64,000 bases of DNA from Sulfuricurvum sp. GTDB lineage: Bacteria > Campylobacterota > Campylobacteria > Campylobacterales > Sulfurimonadaceae. The stretch covers positions 248,001 to 312,000 of the forward strand of contig NZ_JAQTUH010000003.1 in NCBI RefSeq assembly GCF_028710345.1, given 5' to 3'. Below are positions 46,637-55,758 of the stretch, in pieces; positions within the stretch are counted from its first letter, which is position 1, and each line of letters begins with the position of its first letter. Below the pieces are notes generated by a model. It was not told where the DNA came from. It searched no databases and saw nothing but the letters and a program-made list of their open reading frames with translations. The translations under genes were made by a program, and so were the position numbers.

Positions 46637-47347
46637 TCAATTCGGATACAATTCGTTTCGTTTTACCCATTTTTCCACAGGGGTATTAATCCAGTTATTA
46701 CAATTACCTTTGTAATCGCGTTGTGAACATTGAGAATCATTGGTTTGGATTTTGACTAGATTGCCTTTGATTTGTATAACAATCCCACTGGATGTATCAT
46801 CTCCCTCTTGGAGATTTTTACGGAATTTGGCTATTTTTGCATTATAGGCATCTTCTCTTACTTGTTCAGCTTTTTTTTCGTCAGCCACATACTTGTCATA
46901 TTTCTTAACCAAAGGGTCAGAGGACTTTCCAGAACGAACACAACGAGGATAATTTGTATCTTCCTTTGACGACACACGAGGTTTCCAACAGTCACCGTTG
47001 TAATCACAGTAATACTCAAATATTTTACCATCATTTCTTATAGTAGAACTCCAATAACTGCTATTTTCCTTATGTTTCTCCAATACTGCATTATATTGAT
47101 GCAAATTTTGTAAGGAGTTTATATCTGGTAATTTCCAGTCATCATATCCTGCAAATGAAAGATTTTCACAATAATCCATCGCTTTTGTCCAATCTATATA
47201 TTTACTTCTTACTTCATCATTGTCTTGCCACATTAGATGTGTATCAGTATCAACTATTATCTCCGTGTTGCTATCCCTAAACATTTTTCCATTTGCCATA
47301 CTGCTCATCAAAGCAACTACTATTATTCCGTTTATCCACTTTTTCAT
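46637..47347 (-). CDS. DUF1566 (Lcl-C-terminal-like) secreted protein
   Basis: 236 residues with a signal peptide (about 1-20). The DUF1566 pattern is clear: TDTHLMWQDNDEVRSKYIDW, YCENLSFAGYDDWKLPDINS, and YWSSTIRNDGK, ending with RCVR. Members are extracellular or periplasmic and resemble FGE/Lcl C-type folds. A Cys-rich C-terminus with CSQRDYKGNCNNW follows. Function unknown. Confidence 0.85.
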   Translation of the reverse strand: MKKWINGIIVVALMSSMANGKMFRDSNTEIIVDTDTHLMWQDNDEVRSKYIDWTKAMDYCENLSFAGYDDWKLPDINSLQNLHQYNAVLEKHKENSSYWSSTIRNDGKIFEYYCDYNGDCWKPRVSSKEDTNYPRCVRSGKSSDPLVKKYDKYVADEKKAEQVREDAYNAKIAKFRKNLQEGDDTSSGIVIQIKGNLVKIQTNDSQCSQRDYKGNCNNWINTPVEKWVKRNELYPN

Positions 47348-47375
47348 GTTTTTCCTTTTTAAGTTTTAATTTTCT

Positions 47376-47466
47376 GTCATACCGAACTCGATTCAGTATC
47401 TCAAAAATAGATATACCCCGTGTCGTGGCACGGGATGACTGGATTCTCGCCTTCGCTGGGATGACG
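47376..47466. repeat. Palindromic repeat, family A-like
   Basis: Bounded by GTCAT (47376-47380) and GATGAC; contains CCCGTGTCGTGGCACGGG and CTCGCCTTCGCTGGGATGAC, close to the copy at 38023-38080. Confidence 0.65.
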
Positions 47467-47601
47467 GATACGCTTAATGAGAAGTTCACGGCGGAGCGGT
47501 GTTTTTAAAGAGGATTAGAAATGGGGATGGTGATTTAGAGATACGATGGGAAAAATAATGAGGATAGGATTCTATGCACGACACGCTTGCATCGCCACTT
47601 T

Positions 47602-47635
<34 letters not shown>

Positions 47636-47799
47636 AAGAGCGCAGAGTTGGGGAAGTATCCGTGATGCGTCGAACCATACTATCCCCTCTGTTTGTTTGG
47701 ATTATTATAACAAGATAAGGATTGATTATGCAAGGTTTGTGTTAGATGCTGTGATTAATATGTGGGCAGTGCGAATAAACTTCGCACTATTAAATGAGA

Positions 47800-48729
47800 T
47801 TAACTAAAAAGTGAGTTAACGCTCTCGTTGTGGTAAACACGACGGATAACTTCGGCAAAAAGCGGTGCAACGCTGAGGACTTTAATTTTATCACTTTGAC
47901 CGCTCAATACCAATGTGTTGGAAATTACCAACTCATCCAACTCACCGTTATTAAGGTTGTCATACGCTTTTCCGCTGAGCACGCCATGTGTCGCACACGC
48001 CATAACCGATGTTGCTCCACGTTTTTTCAGTGCAGAAGCCGCTTTTACCATCGTCCCTGCCGTATCGACCATATCATCGATGATAATGATATCTTTACCC
48101 GCTACATCACCAATGATGTTCATTACTTCAGACTCGTTTGCTTTTTCGCGACGCTTATCGACGATAACCATCTCAAGTCCAAGTTTTTCAGCAAAATAAC
48201 GAGCACGCGCAACCCCACCGATATCTGGAGAAGCGATGACAGGATTTGCGAGATTTTTAGAGCGGATATACTCTTCGAAAATAATCGCACCGTAGAGGTT
48301 ATCTACCGGAATATCAAAGAAACCTTGAATTTGACCTGCATGCAAATCGATGGTAACAACACGATCAATCCCTGCGGTTTCGAACATATCAGCAACGAGT
48401 TTTGCGGTAATCGGAACGCGAGGAGCCGCTTTACGATCTTGTCGTGCGTATCCGAAATACGGTACAACCGCCGTAATAGAGTTAGCCGATGAGCGACGAA
48501 GGGCATCGGTCATAATCAACAATTCCATCAAGTTATCGTTCGATGGGGCACCCGTACTTTGGATGATAAAAACATCACGTCCGCGAACACTTTCAGAGAT
48601 TTGAACGTTAATCTCTCCGTCACTAAAACGTTTGACTGAAGCTTTGGAGAGGGGAACATCAAGGGTTCGACACACTTCCGCTGCAAACTCGGTACACGCT
48701 GAACCGCTGAAAATTTTATATCCGCGCAT
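47800..48729 (-). CDS. prs: Ribose-phosphate pyrophosphokinase
   Basis: 309 residues, class I PRPP synthetase. Motifs: FIIQSTGAPSNDNLMELLIM, GYARQDRKAAPRVPITAKLV, the VVTIDLHAGQIQGFF metal loop, and the PRPP site DIIIIDDMVDTAGTM. It makes PRPP for purine, pyrimidine, His and Trp synthesis. A 54-bp repeat lies in its leader and TATAAT is at 48853-48858. Confidence 0.97.
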   Translation of the reverse strand: MRGYKIFSGSACTEFAAEVCRTLDVPLSKASVKRFSDGEINVQISESVRGRDVFIIQSTGAPSNDNLMELLIMTDALRRSSANSITAVVPYFGYARQDRKAAPRVPITAKLVADMFETAGIDRVVTIDLHAGQIQGFFDIPVDNLYGAIIFEEYIRSKNLANPVIASPDIGGVARARYFAEKLGLEMVIVDKRREKANESEVMNIIGDVAGKDIIIIDDMVDTAGTMVKAASALKKRGATSVMACATHGVLSGKAYDNLNNGELDELVISNTLVLSGQSDKIKVLSVAPLFAEVIRRVYHNESVNSLFS

Positions 48730-48759
48730 GGGTTTTCCTACTTATTTTTATACGCCATC

Positions 48760-48813
48760 GGAACTCGTCCCGATTGGCTACGTTAACACTAGGTTTCCTT
48801 CGGCAGGAAGCCC
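48760..48813. repeat. 54-bp dispersed repeat, copy 1 (prs leader)
   Basis: About 46 of 54 bases match the copy at 62038-62091. The right part, TTTCCTTCGGCAGGAAGCCC, forms a hairpin. Located between the -10 box and the ATG of prs. Confidence 0.75.
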
Positions 48814-48852
48814 AAATCACTTGTGATTTATTTTTTGGTTTTTATAGGCGCG

Positions 48853-48858
48853 ATTATA
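48853..48858 (-). promoter_or_regulatory. -10 box upstream of prs
   Basis: TATAAT on the minus strand, about 125 bp before the prs ATG, leaving a leader that includes the 54-bp repeat. Confidence 0.4.
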
Positions 48859-48893
48859 GCAAGAGGAGACTTAGGGTGAGATAATACAGCATT

Positions 48894-48946
48894 GTCATCC
48901 TGAACTTGATTCAGGATCTTAGATTCCGTATCAAGTACGGAATGAC
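48894..48946. repeat. Palindromic repeat, family A, between argJ and prs
   Basis: Bounded by GTCAT and ATGAC. Two hairpins, TCCTGAACTTGATTCAGGA and TTCCGTATCAAGTACGGAA; the second is the family A core. Confidence 0.75.
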
Positions 48947-48954
48947 GAAAGGTT

Positions 48955-50142
48955 TTAGGTTCTATAATCCGCATTAATTTTGACGTATTCATGTCCTAAA
49001 TCACATCCGTATGCAGTAAACGACCCCTCACCCACACCGATATCACAATGGATAGTAAAAGTATTTTTTTTCATTACCGCTGCGGCAAGCGGTTCAAGCT
49101 CTTCATTAAACAACAACTCCCCTTTTTGGTAAACACACACCTCATCAAACCAGATACTGAGAGTCGCTTCATCACATGCAATACCGCTTGCACCGACCGT
49201 CGAAGCGATACGTCCCCAATTTGGATCTTGTCCAAAAAGTGCCGTTTTTACCAATAATGAGTTTGACAATGCTTTGGCACATACTTCCGCTTCACTATTG
49301 TCTTTGGCTCCAGTCACTTTATAGGTCACCAGTTTCGTAGCCCCCTCGCCATCACGCACCATCTCTTTAGCTAAAAAGAGCATAATAGCCTCTAATGTCC
49401 CTTTAAAAGCGGCTCGATGAAATGCACCGCTTTGGGCGTTAGCCATTATCAAAACAGTATCGTTGGTTGAAGTGTCTCCATCCACACTCGCGGCATTAAA
49501 GGTTGTGTGGACACACTCATTCACCATAGCTTGCATCGTCTCTTGATCTACCTCTGCATCAGTCGTGATAAAGCAGAGCATCGTTGCCATGGCTGGATTA
49601 ATCATCCCGGCACCCTTTGCCATTGCACCGATGCGAAATGATTTCCCTCCATCAAGACGCACTTCAAAAGCAATCCGTTTCGCAAAAGTATCGGTGGTCA
49701 TAATCGCTTCCGATGCGGCAATACCATCACGACGAGAGAGGTCAAAATTCATTGCCCCCTCAATAATCTTTGCTTTAGGGAGACGTACACCGATAACTCC
49801 CGTCGAGCTCATAACAGGGTTCTCTATCTGAGGAAATTTTGTATTTACCGCGTTAAGCACTTCATCAATATCACTGATACCGGCACTTCCCGTCATAGCA
49901 TTGGCATTTTTGGCATTAATCAGGACAAAATTACCTTTGAACTTCCCTTTTTGTCGAAAATGGCGGATTGGGGCTGCTGTCATTTTATTGGTCGTAAAGA
50001 CAGAAGCTATTTCACAAGATGTTTCTGAGTAGATAAACGCACAATCTTTAGCGCCCTCTTTTTTTAATCCTATATGGATGCCATCGGCATAAAAACCATG
50101 AGCAGCGCACACACCGCCGTCAATTGAGTGAAGAGTATACAT
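48955..50142 (-). CDS. argJ: Bifunctional ornithine acetyltransferase / N-acetylglutamate synthase
   Basis: 395 residues. The self-cleavage site is PAMATMLCFITTDA, where the Thr of ATML (about residue 185) becomes the nucleophile. Other marks: NAKNANAMTGSAG, SSTGVIGVRLP, ASVDGDTSTNDTVLIMANAQ, and QDPNWGRI. It recycles the acetyl group in arginine synthesis. Monocistronic as far as can be seen. Confidence 0.96.
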   Translation of the reverse strand: MYTLHSIDGGVCAAHGFYADGIHIGLKKEGAKDCAFIYSETSCEIASVFTTNKMTAAPIRHFRQKGKFKGNFVLINAKNANAMTGSAGISDIDEVLNAVNTKFPQIENPVMSSTGVIGVRLPKAKIIEGAMNFDLSRRDGIAASEAIMTTDTFAKRIAFEVRLDGGKSFRIGAMAKGAGMINPAMATMLCFITTDAEVDQETMQAMVNECVHTTFNAASVDGDTSTNDTVLIMANAQSGAFHRAAFKGTLEAIMLFLAKEMVRDGEGATKLVTYKVTGAKDNSEAEVCAKALSNSLLVKTALFGQDPNWGRIASTVGASGIACDEATLSIWFDEVCVYQKGELLFNEELEPLAAAVMKKNTFTIHCDIGVGEGSFTAYGCDLGHEYVKINADYRT

Positions 50143-50219
50143 GAAAATTCTCCTAGAAAAACAAGTGAGACATTATAAGAAATTTTAGATTACAAAAAAA
50201 GAAAGAGAAGAATGGGAGG

Positions 50220-50256
50220 AATCTCCCGAGTATGCGTGGGGACCACGCGAGAGATT
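50220..50256 (-). terminator. Nested hairpin at the rpmB stop
   Basis: Outer stem AATCTC/GAGATT, inner stem GCGTGG/CCACGC. Overlaps the stop codon; no U-run. Confidence 0.4.
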
Positions 50257-50443
50257 ACGAATCTTTTTTAAGGGTACGAAGCTCAGAAGCAGCGATACGA
50301 AGTTTTTTCGTAGTACCGTCTTCAAGTGTTACACGAACAGTACGTAGATTTGGTAAAAAACGACGTTTTGTTCTGTTTTTCGCGTGAGAAACGTTGTTCC
50401 CGCTCATTGGGCCTTTACCACTAATAGCACATTTTCTTGCCAT
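50255..50443 (-). CDS. rpmB: 50S ribosomal protein L28
   Basis: 62 residues, standard size. [20 protein letters not shown], then [16 protein letters not shown], is the L28 pattern. AAGGAGC lies before the ATG. Confidence 0.97.
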   Translation of the reverse strand: MARKCAISGKGPMSGNNVSHAKNRTKRRFLPNLRTVRVTLEDGTTKKLRIAASELRTLKKDS

Positions 50444-50571
50444 CTTGGGGCTCCTTGCGTAAATTTAGGTTGCGAATTTTATCTCAAACAACCCAAAGTT
50501 TACCTTAAGGAGAAAACTATTCCTCCCCTAAAGTTTCCTTTAACCAAGAAGTATTACAATAAACAAAAACA

Positions 50572-51396
50572 TTGGATACCCCTGATAACGTGATTACCTC
50601 AGAAGAAATCAATCTTTATATCCAAAACATCCCCTCTGCCCCTACCGTAGTGCGCCAAGCGCTCCAGTATGCCCGAGCTGGTGATCTTATAAAAGCAGCA
50701 AAATCTGCAGAAGAAGATCCAGCATTACGCCATTATTTGAAAATTCTTGTCAATCGCCCCCTTTATGGATTTAAAAATGAAGTAAGTGATGTATCTCAAA
50801 TTTTTGGAATTTTAGGGGTTTCAGCAACACAACAATGTCTCTATAACTATCTATTAAGTATCCTTACTCCCAAAAAATGGGTTCTTTTTTCCCTCACCAA
50901 CCACCAATTCTATGATTTACAAGCCGCTTTGAGCCAACGATGGGAGAAGATTCTTACCCATCTTAAAATCGATAACAAAGAGATTCGTAGTGCCATAACC
51001 CTTATCCCAGCAACTATCATTGTCTGTGAAGCCTTATTTTCTGCCCATAAAAATGAAGTAAACCAACTTCGTAGTGTTAAAGCACTCGATTACAATACCA
51101 TTCTTCACCGATTAAGCACTTATGACCTCTTTAGTCTTGCAGGAACTATCGGAAAATTATGGGAGATGGATGAACTATCCATATTGCTTATTGAGAGTTC
51201 CTCCGGCTTAAAAGAGGAGATACCTTCTAAAATCAAAACACTTGCTCAATGGATCCATCTTCTCCTTTTTTATGAACTCAGCCAAAGTATCTATGTTATG
51301 GCGGGTCTCAATGAGTTTATCGATTTTCAAATCGATTTCGTGGAGGATATCTATGAAGAATTTACAGAGGTAATGGGGTATTCATGCGAGCAGTAG
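50572..51396 (+). CDS. HDOD-domain protein
   Basis: 274 residues from a TTG; the GTG at 50590 is an alternative, and neither has a clear ribosome site. HDOD-like helices: NIPSAPTVVRQALQYARAG, PALRHYLKILVNRPLYGFKN, and VSQIFGILGVSATQQCLYNY, as in the HDOD family (metal-free HD relatives used in signalling). It overlaps the STAS/CheX-like gene by 13 bp, so the two probably act together. Confidence 0.8.
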   Translation: MDTPDNVITSEEINLYIQNIPSAPTVVRQALQYARAGDLIKAAKSAEEDPALRHYLKILVNRPLYGFKNEVSDVSQIFGILGVSATQQCLYNYLLSILTPKKWVLFSLTNHQFYDLQAALSQRWEKILTHLKIDNKEIRSAITLIPATIIVCEALFSAHKNEVNQLRSVKALDYNTILHRLSTYDLFSLAGTIGKLWEMDELSILLIESSSGLKEEIPSKIKTLAQWIHLLLFYELSQSIYVMAGLNEFIDFQIDFVEDIYEEFTEVMGYSCEQ

Positions 51397-52778
51397 TCAA
51401 AGGGCGTATTGGAATATTTCATCTGCAAGGTTTTCTGGATGGAAATAATGCTCCCTCATTCCTCAGTATTGATGATATCAAAGCAACCGAATCGCTTAAT
51501 GTCGATATGCTACTGGTATCGCTCAAAAAAGTGATCTTTTTTAATAAAAACGGACTTGACAGTTTTGTACGTCTCCTCACCAATATCCGAATTCAAAAGC
51601 ATATCTCTGTAGGGTTTTGCGATTACGATCATAAAAAATTCCAAGCCATCAATACTTTTTATGGCAATGAGCTCTCCTTTTCCCTCTTTAAAAGTGAAAA
51701 AATAGCAGAGCTTTTTGTTGCCGGCAATAAATCCGAATCACGCACCGTTCTTCTCTACAACGATGATCCTTCTCAACGCTCTGCTATGGCGATTGAGCTA
51801 TTTGATTTTGGGCACAATCCCATTATTGCCCAAAGTAAAGGGGAGTTTGAAGAGAAAAAAAAGAATAAAGAGCTCTATTACGCCATTATCGAAGATACCT
51901 ATTTAGGTTATTTTGGTCAAAAAGTAGCTACCCGCGTTACCGGAAATGCTATCATTTACACTATTGCAAATTTTTTGGATGCTGAAATCAGCGATAGTTT
52001 TAATATCGCCTATCATAACAATTCACTTAATGTCGGTTTTCGTCTTTTTATATTTGATGCCTATAAAGTCATCTCGATGAACATTCATGCCCTCAATTTT
52101 TTCACCAAACTTGCCTCTTCCGCAGCTGAATATAACGCAACGATTTGTTTTGTCGGACTTACATTTGAAAAAACGCCGGAAAGTTTTAAAAACGACCTTG
52201 AAGATGCTGGGATGCTCTTTTACAAAACCATGGATGATATTCTCAAAAATAAAGAGCTTCTGCAAGAACTCGGTGGCGGTGGCGGAGCAACAGCAAAACA
52301 ACATCGTACCCTCAACAAATCATTAGTGAATGAGTTACCCAATTTTATCGATGCTACCGTTTCCACAATCGCCATGATGACCAATGCTGAAGCGACCAAA
52401 ACGAAAGTCAACATTCAAAAATTAGAGATCGATAATGCATCCGATAAAGTTGCCAGTTCAATCGGATTTTATGGTGATATCGACGGTCTTATCATCCTCG
52501 TATTTCCAAAAAATATTGCTAAAAAAGCGTGTGAACTTCTCATAGGTACCGAAGATGTCACCGATGAAGATGTCTTAGACTCTCTCGCAGAATTTGTCAA
52601 TATCATCGGTGGACGTGCCAAAGTACTCCTCTCAGAACACAAAAAACGACTCGATATCACCTTGCCTCGTACCTATGCCGATATCGATACCCTCCTCGAA
52701 GTTGCCCAAAATAAAAAAGGGGTTCAAGTAGACTTGAGTTTTGAGGGGCAAAGCTTTATCTTCTTTTTGACACGCTAA
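51384..52778 (+). CDS. STAS - REC-like - STAS - CheX-like multidomain protein
   Basis: 464 residues, no TM. Residues 1-105 STAS-like (VKGRIGIFHLQGFLDGNNA; KVIFFNKNGLDSFVRL). Residues 110-180 look like a degenerate receiver (RTVLLYNDDPSQRSAMAIEL) without clear phosphoacceptor context. Residues 185-300 resemble a second STAS fold (NAIIYTIANFLDAEISDS). After a Gly-rich linker (QELGGGGGAT), residues 310-464 fit CheX/CheC: IGFYGDIDGLIILVFPKNIA, and the ExxN-type helix LAEFVNIIGGRAKVLL, then LPRTYADID. A CheX-type phosphatase role is possible but the partner is unknown. Confidence 0.75.
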   Translation: MRAVVKGRIGIFHLQGFLDGNNAPSFLSIDDIKATESLNVDMLLVSLKKVIFFNKNGLDSFVRLLTNIRIQKHISVGFCDYDHKKFQAINTFYGNELSFSLFKSEKIAELFVAGNKSESRTVLLYNDDPSQRSAMAIELFDFGHNPIIAQSKGEFEEKKKNKELYYAIIEDTYLGYFGQKVATRVTGNAIIYTIANFLDAEISDSFNIAYHNNSLNVGFRLFIFDAYKVISMNIHALNFFTKLASSAAEYNATICFVGLTFEKTPESFKNDLEDAGMLFYKTMDDILKNKELLQELGGGGGATAKQHRTLNKSLVNELPNFIDATVSTIAMMTNAEATKTKVNIQKLEIDNASDKVASSIGFYGDIDGLIILVFPKNIAKKACELLIGTEDVTDEDVLDSLAEFVNIIGGRAKVLLSEHKKRLDITLPRTYADIDTLLEVAQNKKGVQVDLSFEGQSFIFFLTR

Positions 52779-52807
52779 AATGTCAAAAAGATTTAAAAGG
52801 TATTTTC

Positions 52808-53449
52808 ATGCTTGTTGCCCCTAGTGTCCTCTCTGCCGATTTTGGTAATTTAGCGCGCGACGTTCGTGCCATTTGTGATGCGGGATGCGATTTAGTCCAT
52901 GTTGATGTGATGGATGGGCATTTTGTCCCCAACCTCACCATCGGGCCTGTTGTGGTCAGTGCAATTGCTGCAGCGGCGACCAAACCGCTCGATATCCATC
53001 TCATGGTTGAGAACAACACTTTTTTTGTCGATCTTTTCGCCCCACTCAAACCTGAATATATCACGTTCCATATTGAAGAGGAGAAACACCCTCACCGCCT
53101 CGTACAGTATATCCGCTCTCTGGGTATTAAACCGGGGATTGTCCTCAATCCTCATACTCCCGCTGAATCGGTCGAGTATCTCCTCGGTGATGTGGATATG
53201 GTTTTAGTCATGTCGGTTAATCCAGGATTCGGAGGGCAAAAATTTATCCCGACTGTTGTTGAAAAAATTGAACGTTTAAAAGCTCTTCGTGATCAAATCA
53301 ACCCTGCGTGTCTCATCGAAATTGACGGTGGTGTCGGAAGCGATAATATCCAGATGCTCAAAAATGCCGGTGTCGATGTTTGTGTTGCAGGCAGCTATGT
53401 ATTTGGACAAAGTGATTATAAAGCCGCTATTGAAAGTTTGAAAATCTAA
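52808..53449 (+). CDS. rpe: Ribulose-phosphate 3-epimerase
   Basis: 213 residues. Typical marks: VAPSVLSADFGNLARDVRAI, HVDVMDGHFVPNLTIGP (metal His and Asp), DIHLMVENN, VMSVNPGFGGQKFIP, and IEIDGGVGSDNI. It interconverts ribulose- and xylulose-5-phosphate in the pentose phosphate or Calvin pathways. Followed by trpF with 1 bp between. Confidence 0.97.
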   Translation: MLVAPSVLSADFGNLARDVRAICDAGCDLVHVDVMDGHFVPNLTIGPVVVSAIAAAATKPLDIHLMVENNTFFVDLFAPLKPEYITFHIEEEKHPHRLVQYIRSLGIKPGIVLNPHTPAESVEYLLGDVDMVLVMSVNPGFGGQKFIPTVVEKIERLKALRDQINPACLIEIDGGVGSDNIQMLKNAGVDVCVAGSYVFGQSDYKAAIESLKI

Positions 53450-53450
53450 C

Positions 53451-54038
53451 ATGCGGGTTAAAATTTGCGGTATCACAAATCTTGAAGATGCTTTTATAGC
53501 TATTAATGCGGGGGCTCATGCCCTTGGATTTGTATTTTATCCCGAATCACCCCGCTATATTTCTCCTAAAAATGCCCAAGAAATCATCGCAAAACTCCCT
53601 CCATTTGTCGAAAAAGTTGCCCTTTTCGTCAATGAAACACCGGAAAATATCCGCTCAATCTGTTTAGAGAGTGGCTGTACTTTAGCCCAAGTCCATTTTG
53701 ATGTTGATGATGATTTTTTTAGCCACGTCAACTTCCCGACATTGCGTGTCGTGCGTGCCCAAAAGCGTGAGGACATACTGAAATATGCCGATGAATACCG
53801 TCTCATTGATGCCTACTGTGAAGTGTATGGTGGAAGTGGTAAACGGCTCAATATCGAGTGGTTTGAGGGGGTTGATTGTTCCAAAATCATCCTTGCCGGA
53901 GGGCTTGATCCTACAAATGTTGCATCTCTCATATCGTATGGATTTTATGGGGTCGATGTCAGCAGCGGTGTGGAAGCCTCCAAAGGAAAAAAAGATCCTC
54001 AAAAAGTGATTGATTTTATAAAACAGGCGAACTCCTAA
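53451..54038 (+). CDS. trpF: Phosphoribosylanthranilate isomerase
   Basis: 195 residues. RVKICGITNLEDAFIAINAG carries the catalytic Cys, GFVFYPESPRYI and AQVHFD (the general acid Asp) follow, and LAGGLDPTNV and VDVSSGVEASKGKKDP are the phosphate sites. Trp pathway step. Overlaps the next gene's ATG (TAATG). Confidence 0.95.
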   Translation: MRVKICGITNLEDAFIAINAGAHALGFVFYPESPRYISPKNAQEIIAKLPPFVEKVALFVNETPENIRSICLESGCTLAQVHFDVDDDFFSHVNFPTLRVVRAQKREDILKYADEYRLIDAYCEVYGGSGKRLNIEWFEGVDCSKIILAGGLDPTNVASLISYGFYGVDVSSGVEASKGKKDPQKVIDFIKQANS

Positions 54039-54811
54039 TGCCGTTGGATTCCAAACTCATTCACCGTCTCACCAAGCCTCAAGGTATCCAAAAAAATGAG
54101 TTTGAGCCCAAAATTGGTGACGATCTCGCAATAGAGATGCTTAAAGCACAAGGGATGAATATTATCCTTCATATGAAAGCTTACAAGTTTCAAACATCCC
54201 TCCTCTCGATAAAAGATACGCTCTTTTGTATCGTAGACGTCGAAACCAACGGTTCCAAAACAGCCCATCATCAAATCATCGAAATCGGTGCCGTCAAATT
54301 TAAAAATGGAGAAATACTTGATACTTATGAGAGCTTAGTTCGTTGTGATTCCATCTCTGAACAAATTTCTGATATTACAGGGATAACGGTCGAGCAAACG
54401 TGTGAAGCACCAGAGCTTAAAACCGTAATGCAAGAGTTTCGCCTCTTTTTAGGAGATGCAGTTTTTGTAGGCCACGATGCAAAATTTGATTATAAGTTTG
54501 TCTCGGCAATGATGGAGAGGGTAGGATTAGGAGTATTACTTAATCGTCAACTCTGCACCATCGATTTAGCAGAACGAACCTTCGAATCGGAGCGTTATGG
54601 GCTAAAATATCTCAACGAGCTCTATGATCTTCACACCGATGCAACTCACCATCGAGCACTCTCTGATGCGATTACCACCACTAAACTCTTAGAGCAGGTG
54701 TTACTGATGCTACCCGATACGATTCATACTACCGAAGAGTTGATTGCGTTTTCAAAAGAGGGAAAAAGAATGGGGCGAATAAAACCCCAAAAAGAGGTGG
54801 AAAAAGGATAA
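54038..54811 (+). CDS. DnaQ-like 3'-5' exonuclease
   Basis: 257 residues. An N-terminal extension of about 60 residues is not recognised. The exonuclease core follows: Exo I with D67 and E69 (FCIVDVETNGSK), Exo II with D151 (VFVGHDAKFDYKF), Exo III with H205 and D210 (HHRALSDAITTTKL). It may proofread as a pol III epsilon-like subunit or serve in repair. Coupled to trpF through a TAATG junction and ends 2 bp before accA's stop on the other strand. Confidence 0.9.
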   Translation: MPLDSKLIHRLTKPQGIQKNEFEPKIGDDLAIEMLKAQGMNIILHMKAYKFQTSLLSIKDTLFCIVDVETNGSKTAHHQIIEIGAVKFKNGEILDTYESLVRCDSISEQISDITGITVEQTCEAPELKTVMQEFRLFLGDAVFVGHDAKFDYKFVSAMMERVGLGVLLNRQLCTIDLAERTFESERYGLKYLNELYDLHTDATHHRALSDAITTTKLLEQVLLMLPDTIHTTEELIAFSKEGKRMGRIKPQKEVEKG

Positions 54812-54813
54812 TT

Positions 54814-55749
54814 TTATTCGCTAAATTGTCCAACACCGACAAGACGGTTATACCGTTTTTCTAATCGTTCTGCATCACTAAGCTTACGAAGCTCTTTCAC
54901 TTGGGATAAAAAGTACTCTTTAACTGCTGTAACAGCACCTGCTTTATCGCGGTGCGCACCGATTAACGGTTCATCTATAACATCATCGATCAAGTCCAAT
55001 GATTTTAGATCTTCACTCGTAATCTTAAGTGCTTTTGTCGCTGCTTCTACTTTTGCCGGATCATTCCACAAAATAGCTGAGCACCCCTCAGGAGAGATAA
55101 CACTAAACACCGAGTAACGCATCATTGCTAGACGATCAGCCACACCGATAGCCAATGCTCCACCACTTCCACCCTCACCAATAACTACCGAGATACTAAT
55201 GGTATTAAGATTTGAGAGTTCTAATAAATTACGGGCAATCGCTTCACTTTGATTACGCTCTTCTGCACCAAGTCCAGGATAGGCGCCCGGAGTGTCGATT
55301 AACATAAGAAGAGGGATTTTAAACTTTTCAGCCATTTTTGCCATACGCAATGCCTTACGGTACCCTTCCGGATTTGGCATACCAAAATTACGCTTAAGTT
55401 TATTTTTGGTTCCGCGCCCTTTTTGTTCACCAATAATCATAACACGCTCATCACCAATCATCCCAAGATAACAGATAATAGAGAGATCATCACGAAAATG
55501 GCGATCTCCATGTAGCTCATATTTGGTATCAAACAGGGCATTTATATAATCAAGCGCATATGGGCGATCGGCATGACGTGCTAGCTGAAGCTCTTGATAG
55601 GGAGAGAGATTACTGTAGGTTTGCAGAACCTCTTTGTCTAAATCTTGCTTGAGAATATTAACGGCATGGTGATCATAACGAACCTCTGCTGCAATAATAT
55701 CCTCTTGGATTTGACAAATTTTTTGTTCAAAATCGAGATAGGTAGCCAA
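54814..55749 (-). CDS. accA: Acetyl-CoA carboxylase carboxyltransferase subunit alpha
   Basis: 311 residues, standard length. [40 protein letters not shown] and [17 protein letters not shown] are typical AccA blocks. With AccD it moves the carboxyl group to acetyl-CoA to make malonyl-CoA. Last gene of the fabG-acpP-fabF-accA operon, 9 bp after fabF. Confidence 0.97.
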   Translation of the reverse strand: MATYLDFEQKICQIQEDIIAAEVRYDHHAVNILKQDLDKEVLQTYSNLSPYQELQLARHADRPYALDYINALFDTKYELHGDRHFRDDLSIICYLGMIGDERVMIIGEQKGRGTKNKLKRNFGMPNPEGYRKALRMAKMAEKFKIPLLMLIDTPGAYPGLGAEERNQSEAIARNLLELSNLNTISISVVIGEGGSGGALAIGVADRLAMMRYSVFSVISPEGCSAILWNDPAKVEAATKALKITSEDLKSLDLIDDVIDEPLIGAHRDKAGAVTAVKEYFLSQVKELRKLSDAERLEKRYNRLVGVGQFSE

Positions 55750-55758
55750 AGCAGACCC

